Below, piece after piece: positions 34,061-45,265 of a DNA stretch of 64,000 nucleotides. Position 1 is the first letter of the stretch, and each line of letters starts with the position of its first letter. This stretch comes from Stomoxys calcitrans (Eukaryota > Arthropoda > Insecta > Diptera > Muscidae): NCBI RefSeq assembly GCF_963082655.1, contig NC_081552.1, positions 98,631,592-98,695,591 on the forward strand, in the 5' to 3' direction. A program made the translations under genes and the position numbers. A model generated the notes under the pieces. That model did not search any database. It was given only the letters and a program-made list of their open reading frames with translations, and was not told the DNA's origin.

Positions 34061-36166
34061 TTTCCACTTTACTCCGTTATGGCCCGGCACCCAAACGATG
34101 CGGATTATGCCATCCTCAGAGAAGGCACTAATCACCTTCTTACGCTCCAAGAATGTTCGTGATCTTACCGTTCTGGTTGTTATTACCCTTATGGCCATTT
34201 TACTGTCTGTAAAGATGCTCACACTCGACGTCTTCGCATTCCGTGATCGCCCGGATCTCTGCTTGCAAGATATTATGGTCAGGCAGTCTAAAGCAGGTCT
34301 CAGTCCCTGGGTTATCAATGTAGACTCCCAGGCTCACTCTGTTCCCTAGCTTAGATCCATCCGTGTAACATGATCTTCCAGACGGCAAAACTAGGGTTCT
34401 GTCAGTCCAAGACTGTCGAGCCTCAAGCGTCCTCTGAGGTATCCGATCGGAAACTACTTCCCTTCCTTTCAAGTTTCCTATCGTCGCCTCGATTATAACG
34501 CGATGGTATGAGCTGCTCCCATTTTCAATCCATTCTCCCATCGCTTCAAGTCTCATTGCCGCAGTGGCTGCCTCCCATTTAATCTGTTTGTCAATGGGTC
34601 GGATATTTAGAATAGTCCATGTTCTCTGAATTTGTTGTATGGTCCTAACGTTTCACTTTTTTCTCAATAGCAGTCCACCAAACAACTGAGGCGTAAGTAT
34701 GTACTGGTCTTATCACGCTCTTGTAGAGCCAGTGGACTCTACTCGGATTCAAGCCCCATTTCGAGCCTACGGCCCGACTACCCGTGAGCCTTCTCAGTAC
34801 GCTGCTGAAGGTAACACTTCCATTTCAGTTTCCTATCCAAGATTACTCCTCCCTCGTCTTCCTCGTGAACAGGCATATTTCTATCTTCTCTGGGTTAACA
34901 TTTACACCCATTCATATGCCATATGCAAGACCCTTTCGGCCCTTCCGCAAAGATGGTTCAGACCCTTACACCTAGGAAGTATTATAACATACTCTGCAAA
35001 GCAGACGGGTTCAAATCCCTCCTCCGTCAGCATCCGTAATAGGTTATTTATCATGGTCACCGTTATATTTATGTCATGGAACCCGCAGCTTGTCCACCTG
35101 TTCCTTAGCACATGGTTCATACAATCTCTAAGGACCCGGTGCTGGTCTAAGGGTTGGATCAATGTGTCGGTCCGCTCATGTCAATGCCCCTCGATGACAA
35201 TGCAAACCGCAAATGTGTACGTCTTGGCATCGAAGGATTCTTCTATTTTATGCACAACCTCGTGCAGGGCAGTCTCCACCGACCTTCCCTTGACATAGCC
35301 ATGCTGTTTATATTTAAGCAGTTTGCTGGATGTCTTACTGTTTATCATGGTATCCACAATGCGTTCCATGGATGCGTTCCGTAGAAAGGACGTAAGGCTT
35401 ATAGGCCTGTAGGCCTTTGGTGTCACATAACTTTCTTTGCCGGGCTTGGTAAAAACATCAAACTTGCCTCCTTCCAGGCTTTCGGAGTATATGCAAAACC
35501 TATGGACGTTGTGAAAATAGTTGCCAAATGAGGCGCCAGATAGTAAGGCTCCTTTTGTAATAACGCCGGAAATATTCCATCAGGTCCGGGTGACTTAAAT
35601 GGTTTGAAGCTCCTCAAGGATTCCTTCGCCATAAATTCCGTAATTATGAACCTTCGATCTCTGCTCTCACTCCCCTGTCATCTACTTCAGTTTGGACATA
35701 GGCTTTTGAGAGAAAATTTTTAACTTGGCGGCGTCAATAAGGCTATCGACCTGTTCGCAGAAAAGCTTCCTGGAGGCACATTTTGGCGCTCTGGTAATCT
35801 TATTATATTGCTTGAGCCTTGTGTAATACACATCCCAATAAACTTCCGCTTTATTACCACATGCTCTGTTAAAAAGTCTGCCGACATCTTTTCCAATATT
35901 GCGAATTTCTCCGGTCATCTAGGGATTTTCTTGGGCTGATTTGCTTTCTCGAAGAGGGTAACAATTTTCGAAAGACTAGTGCAGTCGTAATACTGTTGAC
36001 ATTGTCGTCAATGTCTTCTATGCTTGGACAATCTAAATTATCTTGGCCAAGTAATCGGTGATTTTTTTGAGGTTAGGATTTTCATGCATTAGTATTTGAC
36101 AGATCACGTGGGATTTCAGACATAGTGTCAAAGAGAAAGATGCTCAGTATGCTTTGACATTTCATC

Positions 36167-36250
36167 ATGAATAGACTTACTAACGAGCAACGCTTGCAAA
36201 TCATTGAATTTTATTACCAAAATCAGTGTTCGGTTCGAAATGTGTTCAAA
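36167..36250 (+). pseudogene. Transposase N-terminus (left-arm copy)
   Basis: ATG at 36167 opens MNRLTNEQRLQIIEFYYQNQ and continues CSVRNVF before a stop a few codons on. This is the helix-turn-helix start of a Tc1/mariner-type transposase. The same sequence is present inverted in the right arm. Confidence 0.75.
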
Positions 36251-36256
36251 TTTTGA

Positions 36257-36465
36257 CAAATTTTGTTCAGCGATGAGGCTCATTTCTGGTTGAATGGCTA
36301 CGTAAATAAGCAAAATTGCCGAATTTGGAGTGAAGAGCAACCAGAAGCCGTTCAAGAACTGCCCATGCATCCCGAAAAATGCACTGTTTGGTGTGGTTTG
36401 TACGCTGGTGGAATCATTGGACCGTATTTTTTCAAAGATGCTGTTGGACGCAACGTTACGGTGAA
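36257..36465 (+). pseudogene. Transposase catalytic-domain fragment
   Basis: FSDEAHFWLNGYVNKQNCRI, HPEKCTVWCGLYAGGIIGPYF and VGRNVTVN are typical of the middle of a Tc1/mariner DDE/D transposase, with the first catalytic Asp in SDEAHF. The other two acidic residues are absent. The frame then runs into the inverted copy of the N-terminus. Confidence 0.85.
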
Positions 36466-37748
36466 TGAACACATTTCGAACCGAACACTGATTTTGGTAA
36501 TAAAATTCAATGATTTGCAAGCGTTGCTCGTTAGTAAGTCTATTCATGATGAAATGTCAAAGCATACTGAGCATCTTTCTCTTTGACACCATGTCTGAAA
36601 TCCCACGTGATCTGTCAAATACTAATGCATGAAAATCCTAACCTCAAAAAAATCACCCTTTACTACCTTACGAAATGTGCTGAGAGTTCGCATCGCATCG
36701 CATTGATTTATAGTGATATCCAGGTCTCGAATACTAAAACTTTTTTTTTGTGAATAGCAATCACTATCGATTTCTAGGGGTTCGGAAGTAAACCACTAAC
36801 TGTTGCCGAATACTATGATATTATTGAACCAATTTGATAGAAGTATCGCTGAAATTGAAAAATCTTCTGAGCTTCATACATATGTAAGTTATGGTGATCA
36901 ACCGAGTCGAAAGCCTTTGAATGTTCTAGTAGGACAAGAAAAGTAACATTGCCATCATCAATTTCATTTCTAATTGATTCCGAAGCTTCAACTAATGCAC
37001 TAACGCAACTATGATGGGCACGAAACCTGAAACCCGAAACTATCGGACAACAAAGATTCATGATGGAGATATTCGGACATTTGTTTATGCAAAATCTTTT
37101 CGAAAACTTTCGAGAGGTAACATAATATAGAAATCGGACGGAAATCACTATTCGATTTATCGGTTGAGATTATCTTTGTTCTTTTCCAAATAGTCGGATA
37201 TGCACTGGTGATTAGAATTGAATTAGAGAGTTGCGTAACTTAAGGTAGAAGGTAAGGAACTAATATAATAAATAATCTTGGGTCAATGTTATCAACACCA
37301 ATAGCATTTGACTTGACTGATCTAAGACGAGCAAAACTTCGTCGTGCGATACACATGTAAACTCAAATCGGCAATCAATATTTGCGCTTTCCGGAAGCCT
37401 ATTAGTGTCTTGGTGAAAAGTCGAGTCTATATCTATGGTCGGAATATTAACAAAAGTTTAATTAATGTCATTTATATCACCATGGTAATTAGAAATTGCC
37501 TTGGATTTTCCAATTCCGATATCGTTTATAACCATCCACTTGCCTTTTTATCGCCAAATAATATTTGGATGAATAATATAGTAATTTTACATCACTAAAG
37601 AGTGCATTAACTTTATTTCTTGCAGTGCGGAATTCTTCATGAAGTTTTAAAACGTTTCCACTGGTGTAGGCTGGGTCCCTGTTACGAATAAAATTCCTAA
37701 TAGTGGAATTAAACCAAGGTTTAATATCCGATTTCGTCATCCTAGTCT

Positions 37749-37778
37749 GAATTGGGACTGTTGCATCAGTCCCAATTC
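37749..37778. repeat. Perfect hairpin in LINE-B, 11-bp arms
   Basis: GAATTGGGACT (37749-37759) and AGTCCCAATTC (37768-37778) with an 8-base loop, inside the LINE-B linker-coding sequence. Confidence 0.95.
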
Positions 37779-37783
37779 CATCA

Positions 37784-37830
37784 TGATATATGATCTTATT
37801 TCTCATCGACAGATATAAGATCATATATCA
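37784..37830. repeat. Perfect hairpin in LINE-B, 16-bp arms
   Basis: TGATATATGATCTTAT (37784-37799) and ATAAGATCATATATCA (37815-37830) with a 15-base loop. Confidence 0.95.
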
Positions 37831-37937
37831 CATTCCAATAGACTTCCTGAATCATTTCATCTAAGGCAGAATAGTAAAAATTTTTTAAATCGCGGTACGA
37901 AAACTTCTCCACTGTCTTTGACACAGTGAAATTGTAA

Positions 37938-37987
37938 GCCAGATAAATCAAATCATGTTTCTCAAGACATGATTTGATTTATCTGGC
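37938..37987. repeat. Perfect hairpin in LINE-B, 21-bp arms
   Basis: The left arm 37938-37958 (GCCAGATAAATCAAATCATG plus T) is the exact reverse complement of 37967-37987; the loop is TTCTCAAG. It lies at the end of the endonuclease-coding part. Confidence 0.95.
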
Positions 37988-38386
37988 AAGGGGCAGATAT
38001 TTGGTTATAGAGCGAAATATTGGAAGTATTATTCACAAAGAACATGTCCAAAAGGTTATTATCAGTTGGAGTGGGGTTTCTAGAATTGGTAGGGGAAAGA
38101 CCCAGTGCTACCATATTGTCCATCAATTTGACATCTACAAAAATATTGGAATTAAATTCCCCAGCTTTAATAACATCGTTATATCCCAATGTTGTAGTTT
38201 CTGGCTCTAACTCTCCAGCCCTGGTTGTAACATAATTCAAACTCAAACTTTTGCGAATTATAAGCAGATCTACAATATTTTATTTGGATATATTTCGACA
38301 CAATATTGTTATAAGACTTCCATTTTAACACAACTTCATTATGGTTTTGTATTATGTTCTGCTGTATTCGTTATGCTATATATAAA

Positions 38387-40213
38387 ACAAACAAGTAAAA
38401 GCGTGCTAAGTTCGGCCGGGCCGAAGCTTATATACCCTCCACCATAGATCGCATTTGTCGAGTTCTTTTCCTGGCAAAAAAGGATATAAGAAAAGATTTG
38501 CTCTGCTATTCGAGCGATATCAAGATATGGTCCGGTTTGGACCACAATTAAATTACATGTGGGAGACCTGTGTAAAATGTCAGCCAATTCGAATAAGAAT
38601 TGCGCTCTTTGGGGGCTCAAGAAGAAAAATAGAGAGATCGATTTATATGGGAGCTGTATCGGGCTATAGACCGATGCAGACCATAATAAACACGTATGTT
38701 GATGGTCATGAGAGAATCCGTCGTACAAAATTTCAGGCAAATCGGATAATAACTGCGACCTCTAGAGGCTCAAGAAGTCAAGATCCCAGATCGGTTTATA
38801 TGGCAGCTATATCAGGTTATGAACCGACTTGTACTTTATTTGACATAGTTGTTGAAAGTAACAATAAAAAACGTCTTGCGAAATTTCAGCCAAATCGGAT
38901 AGAAATTGCGCCCTCTAGAAGCTCAAGAAGTCAAGTCCCCAGATCTGTTTATATGACAGCTATATCAGGTTATGAACCGATTTGAACCATATTTGGCACA
39001 GTTGTTGGATATCATAACAAAATACTACGTGCCAAAATTCATTCAAATTGGATAAGAATTGCGCCCTCTAGAGGCTCAAGAAGTCAAGACCCAAGATCGG
39101 TTTATATGACAGCTATATAAGGTTATGGACCGATTTGAACCATACTTGGCACAGTTGTTCGATATCACAACAAAACAAGTCGTGCGAAATTTCATTCTAA
39201 TCGGATAAGAATTGCGCACTCTACAGGCTCAAGAAATCAAGACCCAAGATCGGTTTATATGGCAGCTATATCAGGTTAGGAACCGATTTGAACCATACTT
39301 GGCACAGTTGTTGGATATCATAACAAAACACGTCGTGCAAAATTTCATTCCAATCGGATAAGAATTGCGCACTCTAGAGGCTCAAGAAGTCAAGATCCAA
39401 GATCGGTTTATATGGCAGCTATATCAAAACATGGACCGATATGGCCCATTTACAATACCAACCGACCTACACTTATATACCCTTTGAACCATACTTGGCA
39501 CGGTTGTTGGATATCGTAACAAAACACGTCGTGCAAAATTTCATTCCAATCGGATAAGAATTGCGCACTCTAGAGGCTCAAGAAGTCAAGACCCAAGATC
39601 GGTTTATATGGCAGCTATATCAGGTTATGAACCGATTTGAACCATACTTGGAACAGTTTTTCGATATCACAACAAAACAAGTCGTGCGAAATTTCATTCT
39701 AATCGGATAAGAATTGCGCACTCTACAGGCTCAAGAAATCAAGACCCAAGATCGGTTTATATGGCAGCTATATCAGGTTAGGAACCGATTTTAACCATAC
39801 TTGGCACAGTTGTTGGATATCATAACAAAACACGTCGTGCAAAATTTCATTCCAGTCTGATAAGAATTGCGTACTCTAGAGGCTCAAGAAGTCAAGACCC
39901 AAGATCTGTTTATATGGCAGCTATATCAAAACATGGACCGATATGGCCCATTTACAATACCAACCGACCTACACTAATAAGAAGTATTTGTGCAAAATTT
40001 CAAGCGGCTAGCTTTACTCCTTCGGAAGTTAGCGTGCTTTCGACAGACAGACGGACGGACGGACAGACGGACGGACATGGCTAGATCGACATAAAATTTC
40101 ACGACGATCAAGAATATATATACTTTATGGGGTCTCGGACGAATATTTTGAGTAATTACAATCAGAATGACGAAATTAGTATACCCCCCATCTTATGGTG
40201 GAGGGTATAAAAA
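38387..40213 (-). repeat. HINE-A, full length with an internal tandem duplication
   Basis: The 3' end (ACAAGTAAAAGCGTGCTAAG, TTCGGCCGGGCCGAA) is at the left and the 5' end (GGTGGAGGGTATAA) is at 40213. About 500 bp is duplicated in tandem: rare variants such as CAAAACAAGTCGTGCGAAAT occur at 39171 and again 502 bp later, and the junction is visible at 39465-39485, where the CCGACCTACACT block near the 5' region is followed by central-unit sequence. About 257 bp of featureless DNA follows (40214-40470). Confidence 0.85.
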
Positions 40214-40469
40214 TGGGTGTTGTTGTTTTCGCACATGTTACGAACAATGCAAGTGCCTTAGAAATTCTTGTTGTGTTTTCTTACACCTAGCAGCCATTTG
40301 TGTGTTGCTCTGATATTTTACTTTAAAAATTTACACTTTCTGAGTTTACCATCCTAACTCGTCCAATCTGCTCAACATACTGAATGCTCTTTGCTCTGTC
40401 AATACAAAGAAAGAACAAATGTTGTGCATGAGAATATTGGGATTTGTATCACACGACTTAAGCTATACA

Positions 40470-42680
40470 AAAAGATGAGAGCGGCAATACGTGCCACCTG
40501 AAAGCTTTTCTGCGAACTGGTCGATAGCGTTAATGTCGTTGCCGTGTTTGAAAGTTTATCTCAAATACCATGTCCAAACTGAAATGTTATTAGACGACAT
40601 TGGGAGTAAGAGCAGAGACAACGGAGGACATGTTGAGGTTTTTGATGAAGTCGCATTTCCTACAGGATACTACGGGACTCACGTAAATTCCGGAATAATG
40701 AGGTTAATAGAAGGCTTATGATTACAGAATCTTTGGAGGAGTTTCCAAGCATTTAACTCAACCAGACTACATGGAATATTTCCGGCGTTACTACTAAAAG
40801 AGGCAGACTATCTGACACACCATTTGATGGATATTTTCACAGCGTGGCTAGGACTTGCATTCACTACGGAAGCCAGGCAAGGCAAGTTATGCGACACAAA
40901 AGTCTTACAGACATAAGTCTATTCTACTCAAAATCATGGAACGTATTGCAGATATTACGATAAAGTGTAGGATATTCAGCAAACTGCTCAAAACCAGGCT
41001 GGAAGGCATGCTTTCAATAAGGGTCAATGCAGACTGCAATGCACGAAGTTGTGCATAAAATAGAAGAATCCTTCGATGCCAAAACGTACATACTGGCGGT
41101 GCGCATTGACATCGAGGGCGCGTTAAAAAATGTGCGGAAAGACATGCTGATCTACTCCTTGGACCAGTACCGGGTGGACTGGGTTTTTAGAGACCAGAGA
41201 ATCCACATGCTGAGGATCAGGTAGATAATTGCCCATGACGTAAATATAAGGGAGAAAGTGGCACGGGGCACGCCACAGGGGGACATTTTGTCGCCACTCC
41301 CATGTGTGAACACAAACATTACATAACATACTGATGCTGACTGAGGAGGAATTTAAACCCATCTGCTATGCAGACGATGTTTAAACATTTCTAAGCGGCA
41401 GAAATCCGAACCAGCTATTCATAATGCCCGAAAGGGTCTCGCAGATGGAATACGACTGGGTTCGACCTATTGGCCTCAATATGAACCCAAAGAAGACTGA
41501 AATCTACCTATTCACAAGGAAGACGAAGGCCGACGTACCACGTTTCCTCAACAAAGGATTTCGATATCTGACAAAGTCAAATATTTAAGAGTGGTCTTGG
41601 ACAGGACACTAAATTGGAAGTGTCACGTTCAGAAGCGTACAGAGAAGGCTGACAAATGTTGGGCATCATGTAGACATAATGGACCCTGAGTCAGAGGAAA
41701 TCCCACTGGCCCTACTAAGGCGGTACAAGGCCAATACTTACTTACTGCTCAGTAGTTTGGTGGACAACGATAGAGAAAAAGTGCAATGTTAGAATGATAC
41801 AACATGTTTTCTTGGCATAGGCGATGCAATGAGGACGACCTTCAACGCCGCACTGGAGAATATTTGGATAAGGCGATGGGAGAAAGGATAGAGGCGACGA
41901 TAGGAAACCTGGAAGGAATGGAAAAGGTTTCCGATCGGTTACCTGAGACGACACTTGGGGCACTTCCGCCATCGGCAATGGCTTGGAATAGACGGAACTC
42001 TGGTAATGCCATCTGTAATTTCATGCTACATAGATGGATCAAAGCTGGAGGACAGAGTGAACCTGGGGTCTGCAATTAGAACCCAGGGATTGAGATCTAT
42101 TTAGAATGCCTGACCATAATACGGTCCTGCAGGCGGATATCTGGGCGATCGAAGAATGCGTGAGCTGGTGTGGTGGTAACAACCAGGACGATGGGCAATA
42201 AAATCCTTCTCTGAGGATGGCACGATCTGCATTGTTTGGGTGCCGGGCCACATCGGAGTAGGGGAGAATGAAAAAGCAGACTGCCGTATTTAATCCAAAG
42301 ACCTTCTTGTTGACGAAGTCCTAGTTAAGGACGGAATACGAGATTCTACATGATTGGTGCGGTAAGTGAAAGCATATGTAAGGCATGTGCGGAAGATGAT
42401 AAAACATTGGAGCATTTCTATGTCATTGCCCGGCTTTTGACGCTAACAAACACCGACACTTAGGTTAGAACACAATACCAGACATGAACCGACTTAGGAG
42501 GGTGGTATGGAAAATAATGAGGGATTTTGCTGTAGCACTGAATTCCTGACTTTGTTTTTATTTTTCCGGTTTTTATTTTTAGAATTTGCTGGCTCGATTG
42601 CTGGCTTAGGTGCATGTCTAAAGTGGCATGAGGCGGATTTATATCCACACACACTTTTCAACCTCACCTTAAAAATTGAA
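40470..42680 (+). pseudogene. LINE-A copy 2, plus strand, heavily decayed
   Basis: Recognisable pieces in order: KLFCELVDS-like linker (about 40500), RT segments KTYILAVRIDIEGALKNVRK (41080-41150), GTPQGDILSP (about 41270), ICYADDV followed at once by a stop (about 41375), a DRTLNWKCHVQKRTEKADKC segment (about 41610), an RNase H-like region, IVWVPGH (about 42240), CKACAEDDKTLEHF (about 42390), and a 3' UTR ending TTTTCAACCTCACCTT (about 42670), which also occurs inverted in copy 3. There are many stops and frameshifts. This copy keeps YADD but is otherwise the most degraded of the three. Confidence 0.8.
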
Positions 42681-42855
42681 TATGTGACTTATGATTATGA
42701 GGTCGGAAATAAATATTTCGAATCTAGCTAAACTAGTAAACTCCATACTGTTGATTATAAGAATCGTTAATTGACGTTTTCCAATTGTATTGTTAATATG
42801 TTGTATAAGTTTCCAAGCGACCGGTTTTCACCAAATTAATTAGTAACTTATGTAT

Positions 42856-43795
42856 GTAAAAACAAGTAGGAGCGTGCTAAGTTCGACCGGGCCGAATATT
42901 ATATTCCCTCTACCATGGATCGCATCTGTCGAGTTCTTTGCGCAGTATCTCTTTTTAGGCAAACAAAGAATAATGAATATGGACGGAGGAGGAGCTATAT
43001 CAAGTTATAGTTCGATTCGGGGTTCAAGAAACAAAATCGGGAGATTGGATTATATGGGAGCTGTGTCAAGCTATATATCGATTCAGACCATATCGCACAC
43101 GTATGTTGAAGGCCATGGGAGAAGCAGTTGTACAAAATTTGTGCAAAGTCGGATGAGAATTGTGCTCTCTAGAAGCTCAAAAACTCAAGATCCCAGATCG
43201 GTTTATATTATAGCTATATCAGGGTATGGACCGATTTGGACCATACTTCGCATAAATGTTGAAAGTGATACCAAAACACCACGTGCAAAATTACAGCCAT
43301 CGGATAGGAATTGCGCCTTCTAAGAAGCTCAAGAAGTCAAGGCCCAAGATCGGTTAATATAGCAGCTATATCAGGTTATGGACCGATTTGAACTATACTT
43401 CGCACAGTTGTTGGAAGTAATATCAAAACACTACGTGCAAAATTTCAAAATTCAAATTGGATGAGAATTGCGCCCTTTAGAGGCGCAAGAAGTCAAGACC
43501 CAAGATCGGTTTATATGACAGCTATATCAAAACATGGACCGAATTGGCCCATTTACAATCCCAACCGACCTATACTAATGAAAAGTATTTGAGCAAAATT
43601 TCAAACAGCTAGCTCTACTCCTTCAAAAGTTAGCGTGCTTTCAACAGACAGACGGACGGACATGGCTAGATCGACTTAAAATGTCACGACGATCAAGAAT
43701 ATATACTTTATTGGGTCTCAGACGCATATTTCCAGGTGTTACAAACAGAATGACGAACTTAGTATACCCCCATCCTATGGTGGAGGGTATAAAAA
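42856..43795 (-). repeat. HINE-A, full length, minus strand
   Basis: ACAAGTAGGAGCGTGCTAAG and TTCGACCGGGCCGAA (one hairpin mismatch) are at the left; there are three or four central units; the 5' end GGTGGAGGGTATAAAAAG is at 43795. The 157-codon frame 42850-43323 is a repeat by-product. Confidence 0.85.
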
Positions 43796-44170
43796 GTGCG
43801 GGAATGGATTCAGTATCATTTTTTGGGAACTCACGAGATTGTTTATCAGTTATGTTGTGGCGATAGTTAAATATTTACATCTGCCTTATTTCCTATGCTA
43901 TGTTGAAATCAATTGGCGTATGAAGAGTTGATATCTCATTAACGTGGTGTGTGTTTGGTATAATTATCAATTCTGCTTTTTTCGTTTTTTGTAAATAACA
44001 AATTACTTTTTGAGAGTGTAAAAGTTTAAAAATGATTTGTATTTGGCTGCTTTGGCTCCGAACCATTGTTGATTGTGTATACTATAGGTCGATGATCTCA
44101 TTAGATTTGAGAAATGAAATCAACATAGAAGTATACAGAGTAAACTAACATGAGCTGCATGATAATGTTT
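43796..44170. other. Non-repetitive AT-rich DNA
   Basis: No repeat signature, RNA signal or recognisable open frame is visible. Confidence 0.4.
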
Positions 44171-44174
44171 ACCC

Positions 44175-44550
44175 TTAAAAGTATATATATTTTTTATCTC
44201 CTTCACATTCTAAGACGATCTAGTCTTGTCAGCCCTCCATCCGTCGAATTCATGAGAGTGGTCAACCGAATAAAGATATCCGCTTGAAATTTTGCACAGA
44301 TACTTCTTATTGATGTAGGTCGTTGGGGATTGTAAATGGTCAATATAGGTTCAGATTTGGATATAGCTCCCATATAAAACCAACTCCCAATTTGAGATTT
44401 TCAGCCCCCGGAAACCGCAACTGTTTTGGCTGAAATTTTCCATGTTGTGTACTGTAAGATTCAAATCGGTATATAACGTGATATAACTGCCGTGGTGTTC
44501 CATTGCAACTTCCAACAACTTTGCCAAGTACGAGTATACAACGTGATATA
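44175..44550 (+). repeat. HINE-A left half, split by mariner and SINE insertions
   Basis: It runs from GTATATATATTTTTTATCTC (past the lost 5' tip) through AAATTTTGCACAGATACTTC and central units to the CAACGTGATATA block. The matching continuation (AGTTCCCATATAAACCGATT) resumes at 45057. Confidence 0.75.
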
Positions 44551-44737
44551 TTTGGTTGCCCAAAAAGTAATTGCGAATTTTTTAAAAGAAAGTATATGCA
44601 TTTTTAATAAAACTTAGAATGAACTTTAATCAAATATACTTTTTTTACACTTTTTTTCTAAAGCAAGCTAAAAGTCACAGCTGATAACTGACAGAAGAAA
44701 GAATGCAACGCCGACTATATGAAAAATCCCCAATAGT
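44551..44737 (-). mobile_element. Mariner remnant, MITE-sized
   Basis: It starts TTTGGTTGCCCAAAAAGTAA, then follows the 32839 mariner end closely (TGCATTTTTAATAAAACTTA), jumps to the other end (CAAGCTAAAAGTCACAG, AGAAGAAAGAATGCAACGCC) and ends GAAAAATCCCCAATAG with a destroyed second terminal repeat. The entire transposase gene is deleted. Confidence 0.8.
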
Positions 44738-44745
44738 TCCCGGAA

Positions 44746-45056
44746 GCCACCGTAGCGCAGAGGTTAGCATGTCCGCCAATGACGCTGAATGCCTGAGTTC
44801 GAATCCTGGCGAGACCATCAGAAAAAATTTTCACCGGTGGTTTTTCCCTCCTAATGTTGGCGACATTTGTGAGGTACTATGCCATGTAAAACCAAAGAGG
44901 TGTCGCACTGCGGCTCGCCGTTCGGACTCGGCTATAAAAGGGAGGCCCCTTATCATTGAGCTTAAACTTGAATCGGACTGCACTCATTGTTATGTGAGAA
45001 GTTTGCTCCTGTTCCTTAGTGGAATGTTCATGGGCAAAATTTGCATTTGCATAGTT
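44746..45056 (+). repeat. tRNA-derived SINE, copy 1
   Basis: Box A TAGCGCAGAGG (44753-44763) and box B AGTTCGAATCC (44796-44806) are correctly spaced for an internal Pol III promoter. The body contains GAGGTACTATGCCATGTAAA, GGCTATAAAAGGGAGGCCCC and GAATGTTCATGGGCAAAATT. A second copy lies inverted at 60325-60638. By family knowledge SINEs are copied by LINE machinery. The tail is not a clean poly(A); the element abuts HINE-A at 45057. Confidence 0.85.
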
Positions 45057-45265
45057 CCCATATAAACCGATTTCCCGATTAATCTTCTCGGGCTCTCAGA
45101 AACTTAAATTTTTGGCTGATTTGGCGGAAATTTGGTACGTAAAGTACACATGTGCACAATGACGCTGGTACGTAAAGTACACATGTGCACAAAGTATTTT
45201 TAAACATTTTCGGTGGAATCTATGGTGGTGGGTTCCAAAGTTTCGGCCCGGCCAAAGTTTTTACA
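45057..45265 (+). repeat. HINE-A right half, to its 3' end
   Basis: It continues the copy broken at 44550 and ends GGTGGTGGGTTCCAAAG, TTTCGGCCCGGCCAAAG and ACAAGCTTATTAT; the hairpin is slightly decayed. Confidence 0.7.
45134..45199 (+). repeat. 33-bp perfect tandem duplication
   Basis: GGTACGTAAAGTACACATGT...ACGCT begins at 45134 and again at 45167; the second copy ends CACAAAG instead. It lies within the HINE-A right half. Confidence 0.9.

Larger units (their letters stand above)
36054..36660 (+). mobile_element. Tc1/mariner-superfamily derivative with 192-bp arms, nested in LINE-A
   Basis: It is flanked by TA (36052-36053 and 36661-36662). Bases 36057-36248 are the reverse complement of 36466-36657 with at most rare mismatches. 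Each arm contains the start of the transposase gene (MNRLTNEQRLQIIEFYY; left arm at 36167 on plus, right arm at 36547 on minus). The unique centre encodes a catalytic-domain fragment. The element would fold into a long hairpin and cannot encode a full transposase. It splits the LINE-A endonuclease region. Confidence 0.88.
34047..36712 (-). pseudogene. LINE-A copy 1: RNase H-bearing non-LTR retrotransposon, dead
   Basis: Minus-strand order: a scrap of endonuclease (36712-36663); an interruption by a Tc1-like element; linker (MTGEIRNIGKDVGRLF, 35918-35682); RT start (SFKPFKSPGPDGIFPALLQ, 35632-35423); AYRPISLTS and IEESFDAKTY (35426-35181); a degraded active site reading FAEY where YADD is expected (about 35015); RNase H start (YTDGSKL, about 34370) and WVPGHNG (about 34070). 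The 3' end is cut off by HINE-C. Several frames are needed. The clade is APE-type with RNase H (I/LOA-like); I cannot fix it further. By family knowledge it would copy itself by target-primed reverse transcription. Confidence 0.85.
36800..38300 (-). pseudogene. LINE-B: jockey/CR1-like non-LTR retrotransposon, dead
   Basis: Minus-strand order: APE-type endonuclease C-terminal part (AGEFNSNIFVDVKLMDNM, NNLLDMFFVNN, ISAPC; 38246-37962); a linker with SDIKPWFNSTIRNFI and LHEEFRTARNKVN (37824-37489); an RT fragment (SGFRFRAHHSCVSALVEASE, LLEHSKAFDSVDH; 37148-36813). The first Asp of RT motif A is Glu here. The rest of RT and the 3' end are missing, and frames change at least twice. Three perfect short hairpins interrupt the coding sequence (separate entries). 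Confidence 0.8.

Noticed and set aside
34699..35298. Plus-strand open frame of 199 codons
   Set aside because: It is antisense to the LINE-A copy 1 reverse-transcriptase region, whose motifs are on the minus strand.
34047..38300. LTR retrotransposon
   Set aside because: No long terminal repeats, protease or integrase motifs; endonuclease-RT(-RNase H) order identifies LINEs.
42850..43323. 157-codon open frame
   Set aside because: It coincides with the 3' end and central units of a HINE-A.
44746..44820. Functional tRNA gene
   Set aside because: Boxes A and B are good but the body continues into a repeated roughly 300-bp SINE that recurs at 60325-60638, and the acceptor stem does not close.
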